Position numbers and translations under genes: made by a program. The notes beneath the pieces were generated by a model that saw only the letters and a list, made by a program, of their open reading frames with translations, was not told the origin of the DNA and did not search any database. DNA of 64,000 nt from Akebia trifoliata (Eukaryota; Streptophyta; Magnoliopsida; Ranunculales; Lardizabalaceae): the NCBI GenBank assembly GCA_017979445.1, contig CM030714.1:3596001-3660000 (forward strand), read 5' to 3'. Of this stretch, positions 13,271-27,700 are shown piece by piece. Positions within the stretch are counted from its first letter, which is position 1, and the number at the start of each line of letters is the position of its first letter.

Positions 13271-13349
13271 TAAATTCTTTTCCTCTTTAGAGGGAAGTGT
13301 TGGTTACTACGCCCAACACTCTTTGGTTCCAAGAAAACAACATTAAGAG

Positions 13350-13920
13350 ATCATAGTTTAAAAGTTCGTTTCATTTCAGAATGTTTCGGTTAAAACATTT
13401 TTTATTTTTAACATTCCAAGACGAAACCACTGCAAAATCTAAATATTCATTGATTTTAGTATTTTTCTTGAATGGGGTCCAAAAAATAAGAGAATGAGAG
13501 AGAAAAAAGAAAAGAAAATAAGAGAAGAGAAGAGAGAGAGAGAGAGGGGGAGGAGGAGGTGGGGTACCTATGGGTTGCGGTTAGATCGGGAGATTTGTGC
13601 ACCCCTTCCTCTTACTCTTCTGCTTCTTATTATTATTCCTATCTCATCTGGTATTTTTTACATTTTTTCTTCTTCTTCTCAAACTGAGTACGGTTTCATT
13701 TATAACCTGACGTACTGACATTGACCATGGTCTTCTATGGAAGACCTAGTCATTTAGGAAAAGCCCCCCATGTTTTGCTAAATATTTAAGATACCTATGT
13801 ATTTTTAAACTCTCCTTGACCGTGATCTTCTATGAAAAAACTTATATTTAATCATTAATCAAATTATCGTATGTTTCGGTTTCATTTCGATTTTTGAAGA
13901 AACGAAATTTTAAACCTTGT
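13350..13920. mobile_element. Possible inverted-repeat element with TTTCGTTTCATTTC ends
   Basis: The left edge has GTTTAAAAGTTCGTTTCATT and the right edge, read in reverse complement, has GTTTAAAATTTCGTTTCTTC. A third left-end-like stretch occurs in WAPL intron 4 near 6155-6200. No target duplication was identified. The interior has a purine tract (13490-13560) and no gene. The call rests only on the inverted ends. Confidence 0.35.
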
Positions 13921-14597
13921 AAGAGATAGAAAAATCACTTACCAAGGAACAACCTAGAGGAAATTGCCTTTCTGGTGGGAAATCATTTTACGAGGAAATG
14001 TGCAATCATACATTTGACAAAAAACTTTTATGTGAAACCCCGTTTTTCCATGGTCATTCATACAAGCTCTGATCTGAAGTTTTGTTGACCAAAAGTATAA
14101 TGGATTTATCCTCTTATCTTTTTCGTTTCCTCCTTTTACCTAATAGACTAAGGAAATTTGTAAACATCGCGAATTAATATGATTGAACCTAGCCATTCAT
14201 TTTTTAGGCACCATTGGATTAATTGTAGATTGTCTATGTGCCTATGTCATGCCTGTATTTTGTATTGTAAACTTTATCCTATTTGGTAAATTGAAATTGA
14301 ACCCACAACCTCAAAGTTTGCATTGCAATACGTTCCAAATTTTTGTGATCAATTTAATGAATCTTACCGACCAAATAATATTGCCTTGGGTCATGTCTTA
14401 TGTGAATTCAAGTTTGTTTGTACCCACTCTCACTATCTCAATGCACATCATTTGTTATCTTTGTTGCTTTCTTTTATAAACTCCAACTTGCACGTATGAA
14501 TGCATATTGGTAGTCATGTTTAATATCCAAAAAAATAAGGTCAAAATATTATGATGAGTCGAGATATATATCGGGTCGCATTGGTGGTGGTGGAGAG

Positions 14598-14882
14598 GGC
14601 ATCTACGAATGACAACTGTTTTTACATCTCTTCTATGTCACCCATTTTACATGATCCAACGACATTTGATTGTGCTGTAGAAAACATTGGAAAGATAGAC
14701 AACATATGAGTGGTTGTGTGACAACAGTTTTTGAATTTAGATGTCCCACGAACACATCCCCATATATATATAAGGGGGGCATATGCAAATGACAACTTAT
14801 TTTACATCTCTTGGAGGCCGTCCAACGGGTAGTTGTGTAACAACAGTTTTCGGTTTTAAATGTCTCCTAACCCCCGCCCCCA
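14598..14882. repeat. Two direct copies of a small repeat
   Basis: About 14598-14762 and 14776-14882 each run from GGGCAT..AATGACAAC through ACATCTCTT to GTGTGACAACAGTTTT or GTGTAACAACAGTTTT and end near AAATGTC or AGATGTCCC. The second copy is shorter. They are separated by a short AT stretch. The family is unknown. Confidence 0.5.
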
Positions 14883-14893
14883 TGTATATGTAT

Positions 14894-15238
14894 GGTTGTG
14901 TTCGGAAGACAAAATTTGTCTTATATGACTTAAAAGTTTTGGATAAAGCTATTTTTTTGTGAGGATTATTTTTATGATGAAGAGTTCATCTTCACAAAAA
15001 ATCAAAACAATCTAAAACTTCTAATCTTGTCAAAAGTGGTTTACAAATTAATGGTAAAAACTCAATGGTCTAGTTTCTAAACCACTTTTGATGGGGTTAA
15101 ATGTTCTAGATTAGGTTGGTTTTTGTGAGGATAATCTCCTTACCATAGAGATCATCCTTACAAAAAATCAGCCCAATCCGAAACTTTTAAGTCATATAGG
15201 ACAATTTTTGTCACCCAACATTGTCCACAAACAGGACC
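14894..15238. mobile_element. Long-inverted-repeat hairpin MITE inserted in TA repeats (copy C)
   Basis: About 95 bases at each end are inverted copies. The left arm has TTATATGACTTAAAAGTTTT and the right arm, reverse-complemented, TATATGACTTAAAAGTTTCG. It shares the inner GTGAGGATNATCT hairpin and the CAAAAGTGGTTTACAAA spacer with the two elements at 50501-51264. It is flanked by TA-rich sequence: ATGTATATGTAT on the left and ATATATATATAT on the right. There is no coding capacity. A TA target resembles Micron or Stowaway-type MITEs, but the terminal words match no family I can name. Confidence 0.75.
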
Positions 15239-15269
15239 ATATATATATATTATAGAGTTCGCACATACC

Positions 15270-15730
15270 TACAGCACGAGCATCCTCTTTGAGATTAAGG
15301 AGCATCCATGAAGGTGGTGCCTAGATCAACCAATCAACCCAGTTATGCTCGGCTACATGACATGACAAAATTAGGTTCCTATTTTGATTTCAGAGCAAGA
15401 AAGAATATGAAGGACTTGGCAAGTCCGACTTCCAAAGATCAAGGAGAAAGGAATAATTCTAAATTGATTATGATCCCACAGATCATGGGATCTTCCATGA
15501 TCCCAAATTAGGAAAAACGAAGATAGAAACTTCGATTCTAGGAAAAATCCTATAAAAGGGAAAGAGATTGAAGGAAGAATGGTTCTTCTTCTCATTTCCT
15601 TCTCCCATAGCAAAAAAGAGCATTCAACAACCTTTTCTCTCGTAAATCTAGTTTGATCGTTAGAGGAATTGTGGTAGGTACCACACACGTGCTTTCAAAC
15701 AATGGGATGAACAAGAGTATTTCATCAGAA
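15270..15730 (+). mobile_element. Possible LTR retrotransposon LTR remnant
   Basis: A promoter-like CCTATAAAAGGG at about 15550 is followed by TTCTTCTTCTC and then TCTCGTAAATCTAGTTTGA. That order resembles the R-U5 part of plant Gypsy (Tat/Athila-like) LTRs. No second LTR, primer-binding site or coding domain was found. It could equally be an unrelated promoter-like sequence. Confidence 0.3.
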
Positions 15731-17924
15731 CTACAAGACAGAGTTGACAGAGATAACCCAAAATCACCTTTACAATTCTTATCCAATAAAATAAAATAAT
15801 TTATGATTTAATCAATTTATCTCTCTAATAACTCCATTTCATGTCTAGGAGATATATCGATAGTCTAGAAAGATTGATGGAATCCATGGGTTGTCAATTG
15901 ATTGATATTTTCCAAATATATATCTCAAACTCATGTTAAGTTGCTAAGATATGCATTCCTCGTCCGTTTCACAATGAAATACAAACTATCAACAATCAAC
16001 TATTTCGTTGCTATAGATTGAACACAACCCCAATTGCAATTGTAGTGATGCAAAGTTCACCCTTAAGCAGCCAATGTTGCATGGATTGATATATCTTCAT
16101 AAACTGTGTCAAAATAATTTCATTCCCATGATGTTTGGCATAAAACTAAATTGACTAATTATTTTTTGTATATGTTTGATGGAAATCAATATCCATATCC
16201 AAAAGTAGTTCGGGAGAAAGTAAAATTTAATTGAAACAAACAAATTTTAGGTATAAAATTAAAGATTTTGGTAGAATTGTTGTGATAATCAGTAAATCGA
16301 TTTAAATATATTTTAAAGTTTTGGTTAAATAACCAAACTTATAAGTTATTCGCAAAAATGACTTTTGGACCACCTTTAACATTCATTGGTAGACATGCCC
16401 AATGATTAGGCAGATATTGAGATATTATCTCAAATTGATGTATTTTAAATATATTGGCATGTTCACAACTTTATATATAAATAATTTATCCATACATATG
16501 TATTATAATACGTGAATTTAGCACATACAAAAGGTTTGGTGTGGAGGATAATTTGTGTGATGCACGAGATTGTTACATGTTGCGTCATGTCTGACTCAAT
16601 AAGTACCAACTTTCTTTGAGGTACCGAGTTTGATGAATCAAAGATTTGATCGCATTTCCACTTCCTGATAGGGATGATAGGTTGGACTCGGGATCACATT
16701 TCACGATAGAAGCGAATCCTAAGAGATTAGGGATTCAAGATAGGGTAAGATATGATTTGATCCGGATTCAAGGGATCATCATAGATTGTAGGAAAATCTC
16801 CCCGAAATGAGAGATGAATAAAGATGAATTCATAATAAGATTCATTACCAAAACAAGGGAGATTATGTTCGACAAGCAAGGGAAAATTTTATAAATAAGG
16901 AAAAAAATGAAAAAATGAAGGTGAGTAATTCTTCTTAATAATTAAAATTACTAGTAATTCATATAAAATTCTAACTAGAGTATTGGAGAGGCTACAGATT
17001 CAACGCGACAATTGAAGATCTTGAGGTAGTATAAGAAATTGCATCTACATTTGATTTTACATATTTGAAGTTTGTATAATCAAAATATTATATCGAGTAC
17101 TGTTAGTTTGTGCCATAAGGGCACATGTTATATCATCAAGATAAAAAAACATATTCAAATTTTATTTTATTACCTAAAAGGCCGTCAATTACAAAAAAAT
17201 GTTCTTGAATGCTTATTTATAAGATGTTTTAAATGCATGTTAACCGGTGTCTTCTATTATTAAAATTCTCATTTACATGTGTAGTGGATATTATTTATCT
17301 TCATTTTCACATAGAAGGTGAATTTGATCTAAATAGGAGTGACGACAAATTTTATAGTCTGTCGCCACTGGTATCTCTCATTAGCATATAAATAATTTCA
17401 AAATTCTAAATTTTTTCTCGAGACAAGTGCCCCCCCCTGTAATTCTACCCTGTGTTTCACATCTTATATGATTGTTTATATATCCTAGTGATTAGTGTGT
17501 ATTTATATCAAAATTATACTGTTCAAAGTATTTATACAAAATATAATTATTTTCAGACCAACAAAATAGAAATTGAAACCAAACTTTAATATCTTAATAG
17601 AAAATCCATATTTATGACGTGGCGCATTTTTAGCATGAGCAACATGCATGATTGGTATTTATGAAAGACACATCATGTTTACTCTATACTTATGCCTTAT
17701 TATTTTTCAGTACGATATTGTCGGCTCGGACAAATGGTAATCTTAAGATAAGACTGATAGATTTCTTTTTGAGATAATCGACGGTTTACATCTTAGGATG
17801 ACGTCTATAGGGATGACGGCAAAATTGTATTGTTTAGGGAAAACGTTTTCCGCAAAATGACAACACATGTCCTGGGAGCTGACAGTAAAAGTTTGGGTGA
17901 TTTGCCTAACCCCTTCAGATTTCA
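15731..17924. other. Spacer, no gene recognised
   Basis: AT-rich sequence without supportable coding regions. At 16650-16920 a stretch with GGATTCAAGATAGGG, ATCCGGATTCAAGGG and a TATAAATAAG box resembles an LTR-like promoter region. That is too weak to call. Confidence 0.4.
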
Positions 17925-18235
17925 ATAAATATTTATAAGACCCTTACATTTTAAATTTTTCCCAAAACTTCTATATTGTTGTCCAAAAGTATTACATTGT
18001 TCACTAAGGGATGGAATCTTGATATTGAATATGAGGTTAAAACTTTATCAGTAGACATTAAAGGGTGACGGGTTATAGTTAAAGGTCTTGTGAGAGGTTG
18101 GAGACGAGGAGTATTTATATCATTTTCGTTGATCTATAAGAGAAGACCAAGGTCAAGGTGTGGGTATGTCATCAGTTTGAGAATATAAGTATTAATCAAA
18201 TATTCAACAAAATCAGAGGGGCAATTCTAAAAAAA
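17925..18235. mobile_element. Copy of the dispersed MITE-like family
   Basis: The right part has GGGTATGTCATCAGTTTGAG and TTCAACAAAATCAGAGGGGC, corresponding to the right end of the family described at 8745-9340. The left part has the inverted counterpart, CCCTTACATTTTAAA. The copy is degenerate and its edges are approximate. Confidence 0.4.
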
Positions 18236-18733
18236 TACCATAATTTGACTTTCCACTTTATCGTCAACATCTAATGGTTGGACTTTTCTAGGGTTTTGTT
18301 CTCTTCTTTCTTCAAACCCTAAATGAATGACTCGCTCGAACATCAACCAAGCGTTCGATTTCGACTTTGATCGATGTTTCAGACCTAAAATTTCACAATC
18401 GCAAGGCAATTAACACAAATTTCTCGATAAAACTCCGTGCGATCGGGTATTAGATCAGCGAAAACTGCAAGAAAATCGAAATCTCAGATGAAATCAACTC
18501 AAATCTAAAGATCCATCCATGACGATTTCTCTTCCAGATAGGACAGAAACCCCTCTTTTTCAGACTCCTGATTTCATGAACGAATCAATATTTCTGCTAT
18601 AATGTTGAATCCAAAACTTCAGTTTTTATCGGACAGAGGAAGGACCATCATCGAAGGACAACTCGATATCTGACTCTCGATTGTTTGATTCAAGGGGGAA
18701 TTTTTGATTTTGGAGCAGAAATTGTTTTAAAAA
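18236..18733 (+). promoter_or_regulatory. CPL promoter or 5' leader with telo-box
   Basis: The composition changes here to that of a plant 5' leader. An AAACCCTAAA telo-box lies at 18314-18323 and CTAGGGTTTTG lies at about 18289-18299. TTCTCTTC tracts precede the first coding exon. No TATA box is obvious. Exact transcription start and any 5' UTR intron are not resolved. Confidence 0.4.
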
Positions 18734-21700
18734 ATGTTCAAATCTGTGGTTTATCAAGGGAATTCTCTACTTGGTGAAGTAGAGATTTACCCTCAGAACC
18801 AGAAAATCTGCATGATTGACAAGGAAATCAGGATCTCTCACTTCTCACAACCGAGTGAGAGGTGTCCACCTCTGGCAGTCCTTCACACCATCGCCCCTTC
18901 TGGGGTTTGCTTCAAAATGGAGTCGAAGTTGCAGTCGAAAGATTCACCATTGTTTTCTTTGCATTCCTCTTGTCTAAGAGAGGACAAGGTATCAAACCCA
19001 AACTCAAAAATAAGAAGAAAAAAGAAAAAGAAAAACAACCAACTCAGTAGCAGAATAAGAATCTGTGATTAAAATGGACATCTTTCATGGAACCCAATCA
19101 ATAGTACTACTGATTCCAACTCTGGAACCAAATGTCTTCTGAAATCAAGTCATTAAGATATTTCACAGTTCATACTGTACTTGAGAACCAAATGGTTTTG
19201 AAACCTTAGTCCTACTTTTGTTAAATTGGAGCTTTAGTGGTGCAACTTGATCAATGTATGATAGTTATTATTATTTTGTTAATGTTCTTGTGGATTTGTC
19301 TTTTTTTTTGGGTTATATTACAGGTACTCTTAGTTGAAATTAATATTTACATATATCCTATAATTTGTTAAGATAAAGACACGATCTGATTGTGATTAGA
19401 TAACTCATAGTATTGGTTTTGGATCAATAATATTTCAATCCTATGTGATAAATATGGAAAATATATAAAAATTATGGATCCAAATTTATATTTAATCATG
19501 GTAGAACACCTAGGCGAGTTAATTTTGCTGTTACACTTCGAATTATGCTAGATTAAATGGGTCCATGTTTCAAGCTAACTATTAAAAGGAAGTCTGAAAC
19601 TTGATAAGTTTTAATTAACTGATAATTGTTAGTGTTGCTTAATTCCGTTTGTCTTTCAGAGATAATGGGTACCATTAGCTGATTCATAATTCATTTTCTA
19701 TAATAGTACTTTTATACAGTTAATGGTGTAATTTAGTCTGTGGAAATTCAGTATGATTTAGCAAGAGATATTTCGACTAGATGCTTTCTTTTTTATGCTG
19801 ATTTAGTTTTAAGTTACAGTCTGAATTAAATAGGGGAAAATTATAAAAAAAGGGTAATTTTTAAAATTAATTATTAAAAAAGTATTAATTTTCAAAAAAT
19901 TATGAAAAAAAGATTTAACATGCCGAACTGTTCAACATGTTTTCAATTTTCTGGATTGTCCAGCATGTTAGGATTCTTTCACACTTGAGTATGGAAAAGG
20001 TGAGGTACCCTAACTAACTTGGTAAGATTTTAAGACTTACTAAGGGTCTTTAAGGTCATCTTGTGGCATCCAATAACATGATCAGATGCCTCAGGGGATG
20101 TAGAGGACAAAATTCTATGAGCTTTCAAAAAAAAAAAAAATTATTATTATTATTTTTTTTAGTGTTACATTTTAATGTTAAATGTGGGAGTTCGGTGAGA
20201 ATCCAATAGCCGTTCATTTTAAAACCTTGGATCAAGCTCAATTTTTATTTTTTGTTGGATCTGAGTTTTTCCATAAAATCGATAAGGCTATGGTGTTGGA
20301 TTGTCAATTTGGTAATCCGTTTGAGTTGAAGGACTCTTAGTAAGATTTGAATTTTACAAAGTTGTGTAAAACAAACATAACCTCAACCGTTAGAAGACTA
20401 GGAGTGCCCAACACGTTGGACAGTCCAGCAATTTTAAAAAAACGCTAGACAGTCCAGTGTGTTAAATCCATTTTTGTAATTTGTTAAAATATAATACTTT
20501 TTTACTATTTTTTTAGTAATTTTCCCATTAAATAGTAATGATTATTAATTTTATAGATCAAAGAAAATACTATCAATTTTTTGTTGCAAAAAAAGGGTCA
20601 ATTTTTAAATTTTGGCGGCAACTGAAATGGCTCTCAAGATCTTTGCTGATAATTGTAACTGTTTTGATACTCATATAGTTTTTTTATTTACTAGAAACCA
20701 TTTCACGAAGATGAATGTATGTGCATAGTTCACAAATTTTGATTGTCAGTGGGAACCTTTTCTGCTTACAGACTGCGGTGATGCCACTAGGAGAGGAGGA
20801 GCTCCATTTGGTAGCCATGTCCTCGAGGAAGAACCTCGAGCAGTACTCATGTTTTTGGGGATTTATTGTTTCGCCGGGACTTTACAATTCTTGTCTCATC
20901 ATGCTGAACCTTAGATGTCTCGGTATCGTATTTGATCTTGACGAAACACTTATAGTTGCAAACACAATGCGCTCATTCGAGGATCGAATCGATGCCTTGC
21001 AGCGGAAAATAAACACTGAGATGGATCCTCAACGCGTTTCTGGCATGTTAGCAGAGATCAAGCGGTATCAGGATGACAAAAGTATCTTGAAGCAGTATGT
21101 GGAAAATGATCAAGTTATTGAAAATGGAAAGGTGATTAAAGTTCAATCTGAGGTTGTTCCAGCTTTCTCCGACAATTATCAACCTATTGTTCGCCCGCTT
21201 ATAAGGTTACAGGAGAAGAACATCATATTGACTCGCATCAACCCATTGGTATGTCTTCATTTCCAACCTGCTAATTAATCGGTCATATTTCTAATTAATT
21301 GGTCATATTGCAACAGTCCCTTCACCATCTAATGGTTACAGACTTTGAGTAATCTTCTTCACTTGTTAGCGTGTATAGATAGAAATCTGCCTCACCATCT
21401 TCCAAATTCTCTACAAAGATTGTTTAATTAGTCATAGCAAATTGAGACAATTGATCAAAAAAGAAGTTAAAACAATCCCAACCTGCAAAAGGTATAATAG
21501 AGATTATGGACCCTAGATCATCCCTCTTAGGCATCATATTCACTTTCATCATCGTTGAAGACTGAAGGCAACTTCCCACTTGTTTCAAGGGTGAAACTCA
21601 ACCTTCATTCCCTTATGTCTGCACTTTCTCCATAATCAAGCAGCAATTTTTTCGGGGTGGGTAGAGGAGGGGTGCGTGGAGAGGGTGGTATCCGGTTTGA

Positions 21701-24700
21701 GTTTGCCTTGGCACTGTTACCTATAAAGAAGTAAAGAATCAAATCAAATAAAACTACAACAATAATAATACCTTATGTATTATTAGTTTATATTATACAA
21801 TTTATATATATAACACTTTGGGGGCACTCCCGAGTCCAAACTTAGATCATTTTTAGAATAGGCACACTCCCACTCCCGCAAATCCTGCTCTTGTGGCCAA
21901 ACCCATGCCACACTCATGTTATTTGGGTAGTACTAATGTTGTTCTCATTATTCCTCTCTGTAAATTTTGCATGTTTCAAGATAGTAACTGATTCGTAACT
22001 AATGCAAAGCATTTCCATCTTTATAGATTCGTGATACAAGCGTTCTTGTAAGGCTTAGACCTGCATGGGAAGATCTCCGGAGCTACTTAACTGCAAAGGG
22101 TCGCAAGCGTTTTGAGGTTTATGTTTGCACAATGGCTGAACGAGATTATGCTTTAGAAATGTGGAGGCTTCTTGACCCAGAATCAAATTTGATAAACTCA
22201 AAGGAACTACTGCATCGTGTTGTGTGTGTTAAAGCTGGTAAGTTGAGGATAGGTACTTCTGCTCGCATGTTTTGACGGGTGATTTATAAGTTGAAGTAGT
22301 AATATTGCAGAGCCATTACCCATTATAATACCCCCTCTTAACATTATAATAGGCTCAAGGAAGTCCTTGGTCAACGTTTTTCACGATGGAATTTGCCATC
22401 CCAAGATGGCATTGGTGATTGATGATCGTTTGAAAGTGTGGGACGAGAAAGATCAATCCCGGGTGCACGTCGTTCCTGCATTTGCTCCGTACTATGCTCC
22501 TCAAGCTGAGGTATTTCTTAATATTTTTATTGCTAGAAACATATATTTATTGATTTTCTCTTTCTATCGCAAATCAGTACGTGTCCTACTTTCTTCCTTG
22601 TAGGCAAACAATGTGGTCCCAGTCCTATGTGTCGCAAGAAATGTTGCATGCAATGTTAGAGGTGGTTTTTTCAAGTAAGTGAATATATTTCTGGATAGTG
22701 TAACTGTCATGGACTCACATCCTTTCGTTCTCACTCTATATTATGTTACTTACATGTGGGTTTGTGGTCTTCTTTTTGGTATGAATGACGGATTAATTTA
22801 ATATTTTCAGAGAATTTGATGAGGGTCTTTTACAACTGATTCGTGAGGTTTTCTATGAAGATGGTCTGGCAAATTTTCCGTCTGCTCCTGACGTCAGCAA
22901 TTTTCTGATTTCCGAGGTAAATCATGATGTAGAATCAAAGGTACACTACTGGTTGAACGCAAGTGTGGAACTGCCAAAAGCACCATCCAAACTTGTAGCG
23001 CAGGTATCAGGGGGTGCGACCCACCTTTCAATGGGTTATACATACCTAGGAGATCTCCTATGCCAATTTTTTCCTGATTGATGGTTAAAACAGCTGGTGG
23101 ATCTCATTCCTGTGGGCATAAAACAATAATATGGTGCATGGTCCAATAAAAAGGTCCACAGTGCCGCTTTGATCTAGTACATCCACCATGTGTATGGTTA
23201 TGCAGTTTGTATGACTTTTATGGTCCATAGAGCATTTACCTTTGATTTCCTTCCCTGTTATCAAGTCCAAGCAATTAACACTCAATACTGCCCAGGACGA
23301 TGTTTCTGCTTCAAACAAAGATCCACTTGGTTTCGAGGGCGTGACAGATGTTGAGGAAAGGAGATTAAAGGTCATTTTTTCTTATTGTTTCTATTAATAT
23401 TCTTTTTCGTCCAAAGGTGTTCTGGATGCAGGCTTGAGTCTATGCTGGATGACTAAATCCGGGATAAGAGATTATGGAGTGTGAAATGTGCTTATTCTCG
23501 AAAAGACGTGTTTTGCACGTTTTCTAGCATTAATTGTGGACAAGCTTATTCTTTTTAAAAGGCATTTCCCTATATCTCCGATAAAAGCATATTTATCACT
23601 CGAAAACCCTGCATCCAAACACGCTTAAAGACAATGTCGACAGTTTGATGACAAATCTCTCAAAATATGCTCCTGTCAGGATGTGATTCAAGCTTCCTCA
23701 ATGGCCAATAGTCTAGATCCTAGGCCTGCTCCTTCTCTCCAAAATGCTGTAGCTTCTTCACTGGGCACAATTTCACAACCAACTCCTCAAGGGCCAATAA
23801 TGTCTTCTCAAAATAACCAGTTCACTCAAGTAGTTAAACCATTGGTTCATGTAGGCCCTTCAGAGCCTAGCTTGCAAGGTTCTCCCGCAAGAGAAGAGGG
23901 CGAGGTCCCTGAATCCGAACTAGATCCTGATACTAGGAGAAGGCTTCTTATATTGCAACATGGACAAGATACAAGAGATCATACCTCAAGCGAACCTCCA
24001 TTTCCAGTGAGACCTCCTTTACAAGTTTCAGTCCCGCCAGTCCTGCCAATGCAATCACGTGGAAGCTGGTTTCCTTCGGAGGAAGATATGATCCCAAGGA
24101 AACCGAATCGAGCAGTTCCCAAATCAGTGCCCAAGGAATCTCCTTTAGAATCAGAGACTATGCATTTTGATAAGCGTCGAGCTCGCCATCCCTCTTTTTT
24201 TCATGGGGCAGAGAGTTCTTTTCCTTCTGATAGAATGCTTAATGAAAATCAGAGATTCCCTAAGGAGGTATTTGATGCTGGTTTGATTTTCTTGCAGTTT
24301 TTAGGTTGATTCATGATTTTCTGAAAGATGAAGTGAATGAACTGTGATAGATGAAGATTGTTCATTTGTAGGTACATCAAGGAGATGATCGCTTAAGAGT
24401 CAACCATTCAACTTCAAATTATCGTTCTTTTCCAGGTAGGCTTTAATCTGGATGTACTTGCATGGGGAAGGACCGCTAGATTTGGTAAATTGCATTGAAA
24501 GTTTGGAACAATATGGATTTTACTTATTTTGATGGATCTTTTTGTTATGAATTCTTGGAAGTTCTACGTGGTGAACTTTGGTGTGAGTAGTTTTTGATAA
24601 TGAATTCTCCGTAGCTGTAGGATGGTGATCAGGCATTAGATATTCACTGCAACTTTTCTTTTTGTGAGATCAGGAATGATTGACCTTGCTTCCTAATCTC

Positions 24701-27700
24701 TGCCCTGTCATGATCCAATGCCTCTCTTTTGCTGTTATGCCAAGTTTTTGTTTTGTCCCTACTTTTCCACTGGGCTACATACTCCTTTACCTGAATGAAC
24801 GTAAAGACCTCAGATTCAAAGACCTCTTTAGATGATGAGATCTTGTATTTTGATATTATTTATAGTGTGCTGTGAGAATTGAGATCCTTTCTCACCCTCC
24901 ATTCCTTGTTTCCCTCTTTCTGCTGAAAAAACAAGAAGTTTATTCATGTAAATAAAGTTCTCTCTCTGTTGTACTACCTTCTGTTCTGGTACCATTGGTT
25001 TGCACTTTCTCTTCTTGTTCTAATTGCGGATATCATGAATCGTACTTGGAGCTTAAATTTTCTTACAGAAATTGTAGGATTTTTTTTTCCTTTTTTGGAA
25101 GGGATTCAGTCATATAATTAAAATCATATGGGTTACGTTTATAGTCGAGATGTAGGATTCATGCAGTAAATCTTAGGATTTTTTTTACACTGCTATAAAG
25201 TTCTTAAGTTCTAATGAGAGTCTTCCAGTAGCAATCGTTGACTAGAAGAGATTTCAGATTCATCTCTAAATGAAAATTTAAGATTTATTATTATTTGTTT
25301 CTATTTTCCTTGAGAATCTATGCACAAAGTGAAAGGTCATTTTGTGGTACAAGTTTCTTAGTTTTCAAAATTTTGTGACACATTAAATTGGTCTTCATCT
25401 TATGTTTCCGGTTACTTTTTTCACATGTATTTTTTCATTGCTCACTTAGGGATTCCCATCCAAGCATGAATGAAGAGTCAAACCAGTTCAAATTGGAAAT
25501 GTGTTGATATGAAACCGACGATCTGAGTTCAATCCAAGGCCATTAACTCTCTCGGTCAGGGTCATGTGTTCACTTTCCATGTTGTCTAGGCGCTCACCTA
25601 GTTATGCCACACCATTGATAATTTCATTGAATGGACCATATGAGCTTCGAGGATATCGAAGTGTTCCTTAGCTGTCCTTGGTGCCGCTGGTTTGTCCACT
25701 GTGAAATGTTATGTTTTGATGATTTTATCAAAATGCTAACACGTCAAGCTGCATTTTTTAGATAATTTCCGTCAATGATAGACTATTGGCTTGAATTGTT
25801 TATCAGTCATTTGTTTCTATGTGAGATCTTTTTATATTGTTTTCTCATTTTAAAGGTGAGGAGACTCCCTTGTGTCAATCAGGTTCTAGCGACAGGGATT
25901 TTCACTTTGAATCTGGACGAGGTAGTCCACCATATACAGAAACGCCAGCTGGGGTTCTACAAGAAATTGGAATTAAGTGTGGAACAAAGGTATTAATGAA
26001 GGTTCAATGTAACATAAATACTTGTCTTTAATCCCTATGGCTCTTCTCCTTTTTTTTCTTCTTATGTGTTGGTTAAGTTACTTTCTCTGAATCCTTGATT
26101 ACTTGTAGGTGGAGTTCAGGTCAGCTTTGATTGCTAGCGCAGAATTGCAGTTCTCCATTGAGGTTGTTCGTTAATCCCTTGACTCAGTCAAATGTTCTAA
26201 ATTTTGACAACTTGTTGTAATGTAGAATTCTGTAGTCTGAGTTTAGTAGAAAGTAATTCATATCTTCGAACTGCATGGGGTTGGGACCGACCATATGATG
26301 GTTCACTTTAGAGATCTTCAATGTCAAACTTTAACCTTATTAGATGGTCGCATCCTTCAACTCATGATGTTTTTCTTTGGGCTGATCACCATATTTTTTC
26401 AGCCTTCCAAAGGAGTGATCGATCAGTGTTAAATACTTATGTCATCATATTTTACTAAATTTTGACTTGGGGGATCTCTTGGTGCGAATACTGAATGTCC
26501 TATACTCATTGATCTGGTATTTCTACTCTGTAAATACTCAGACTATTGATTTCCTTTATGAAATATAGTTCCATGACTTCTTTGTTTTAAAAATAACCTT
26601 GTTGTGGGTGGCTTTATAATTTTCCATTTTGTTGATCTAGTTATCCACCTTGGTGTCAGTATCTCCTATTATTTTATATTTTATTTCCATTAGAACTTAA
26701 TTTTCTGTACTTTGTGATTTATTGCTTTATTTGTGGCATTATGGGGGTTATGTTTTTTGGTTCCATAAGAATATCAAGAAAAAAGTTACAAACTGATTAT
26801 GTTTCCTTTTTTTTTTGTTGTTATGGGTCTAGTTTTTGAAACTATTTCAGCTGCTCATTGACTGAAATTTTGACTATCTTGCAAAGCTGGCGTTTTTGTG
26901 GGGTTGATATTGCTGCTCTCGAATAACAAATGTTTTTTTCGCCTAAATGGTTTTGGGAATATTCAATTGCAAAATTGCCCTATGTAATCCTTTTATTTTA
27001 ATCATAAGAATGCCTTAGTTATAGTTGTTGTCTTGTTTTGGTGATATCTCCTGAAGTTTTTTTTTTTAGTTATTTGGTGGGTCTCATTTCTGTTACTTCT
27101 GTCGGATCTTGGAAGATGAGTGATTAGAAATAAAAAAAAAAATATTATGTTTAATTTGATTATGTTTTTTCATGCAGCAAGTCTACTTTTTCTCTTTTTT
27201 GAAAAATCACAAGATTCATTCACTTTATGCTTACTTTTTGTAGGTTTGGTTTACTGGAGAAAAGATAGGCGTAGGAACTGGTAAAACCAGGAAGGAAGCC
27301 CAACGTCAGGCTGCCGACAGCTCTCTTCGGAATTTGGCCAGTAAGAAACAACATTCGTTTTCTTATATGTGTTTGATAGTCTCTATTACATGGTCCATGT
27401 TAGTAATCTAGGATTAGGGACAGAGATTCCCTTGTAAGCATGATTTTGCCTTTATTGCTTCCCCTTGGCTCTTGTTCAATAAAGGATAGAACTGGGAAAG
27501 CTGCAGGTTGGATATTCTTCTCCCATTTTGGTTTATGAACAAACTTTCTATGCAATTTGGATTTCAATCTCTCTCTTCTCGTGGCATATTTTTAGTGGTT
27601 GATTCTGACCACACAGGACCTCTTTTTTTGCAGATAAATACTTGTCAAATGTTATGCATGATCCTAGCTCTGTCCGTGGAGACCTCAATAAACACTCCCA

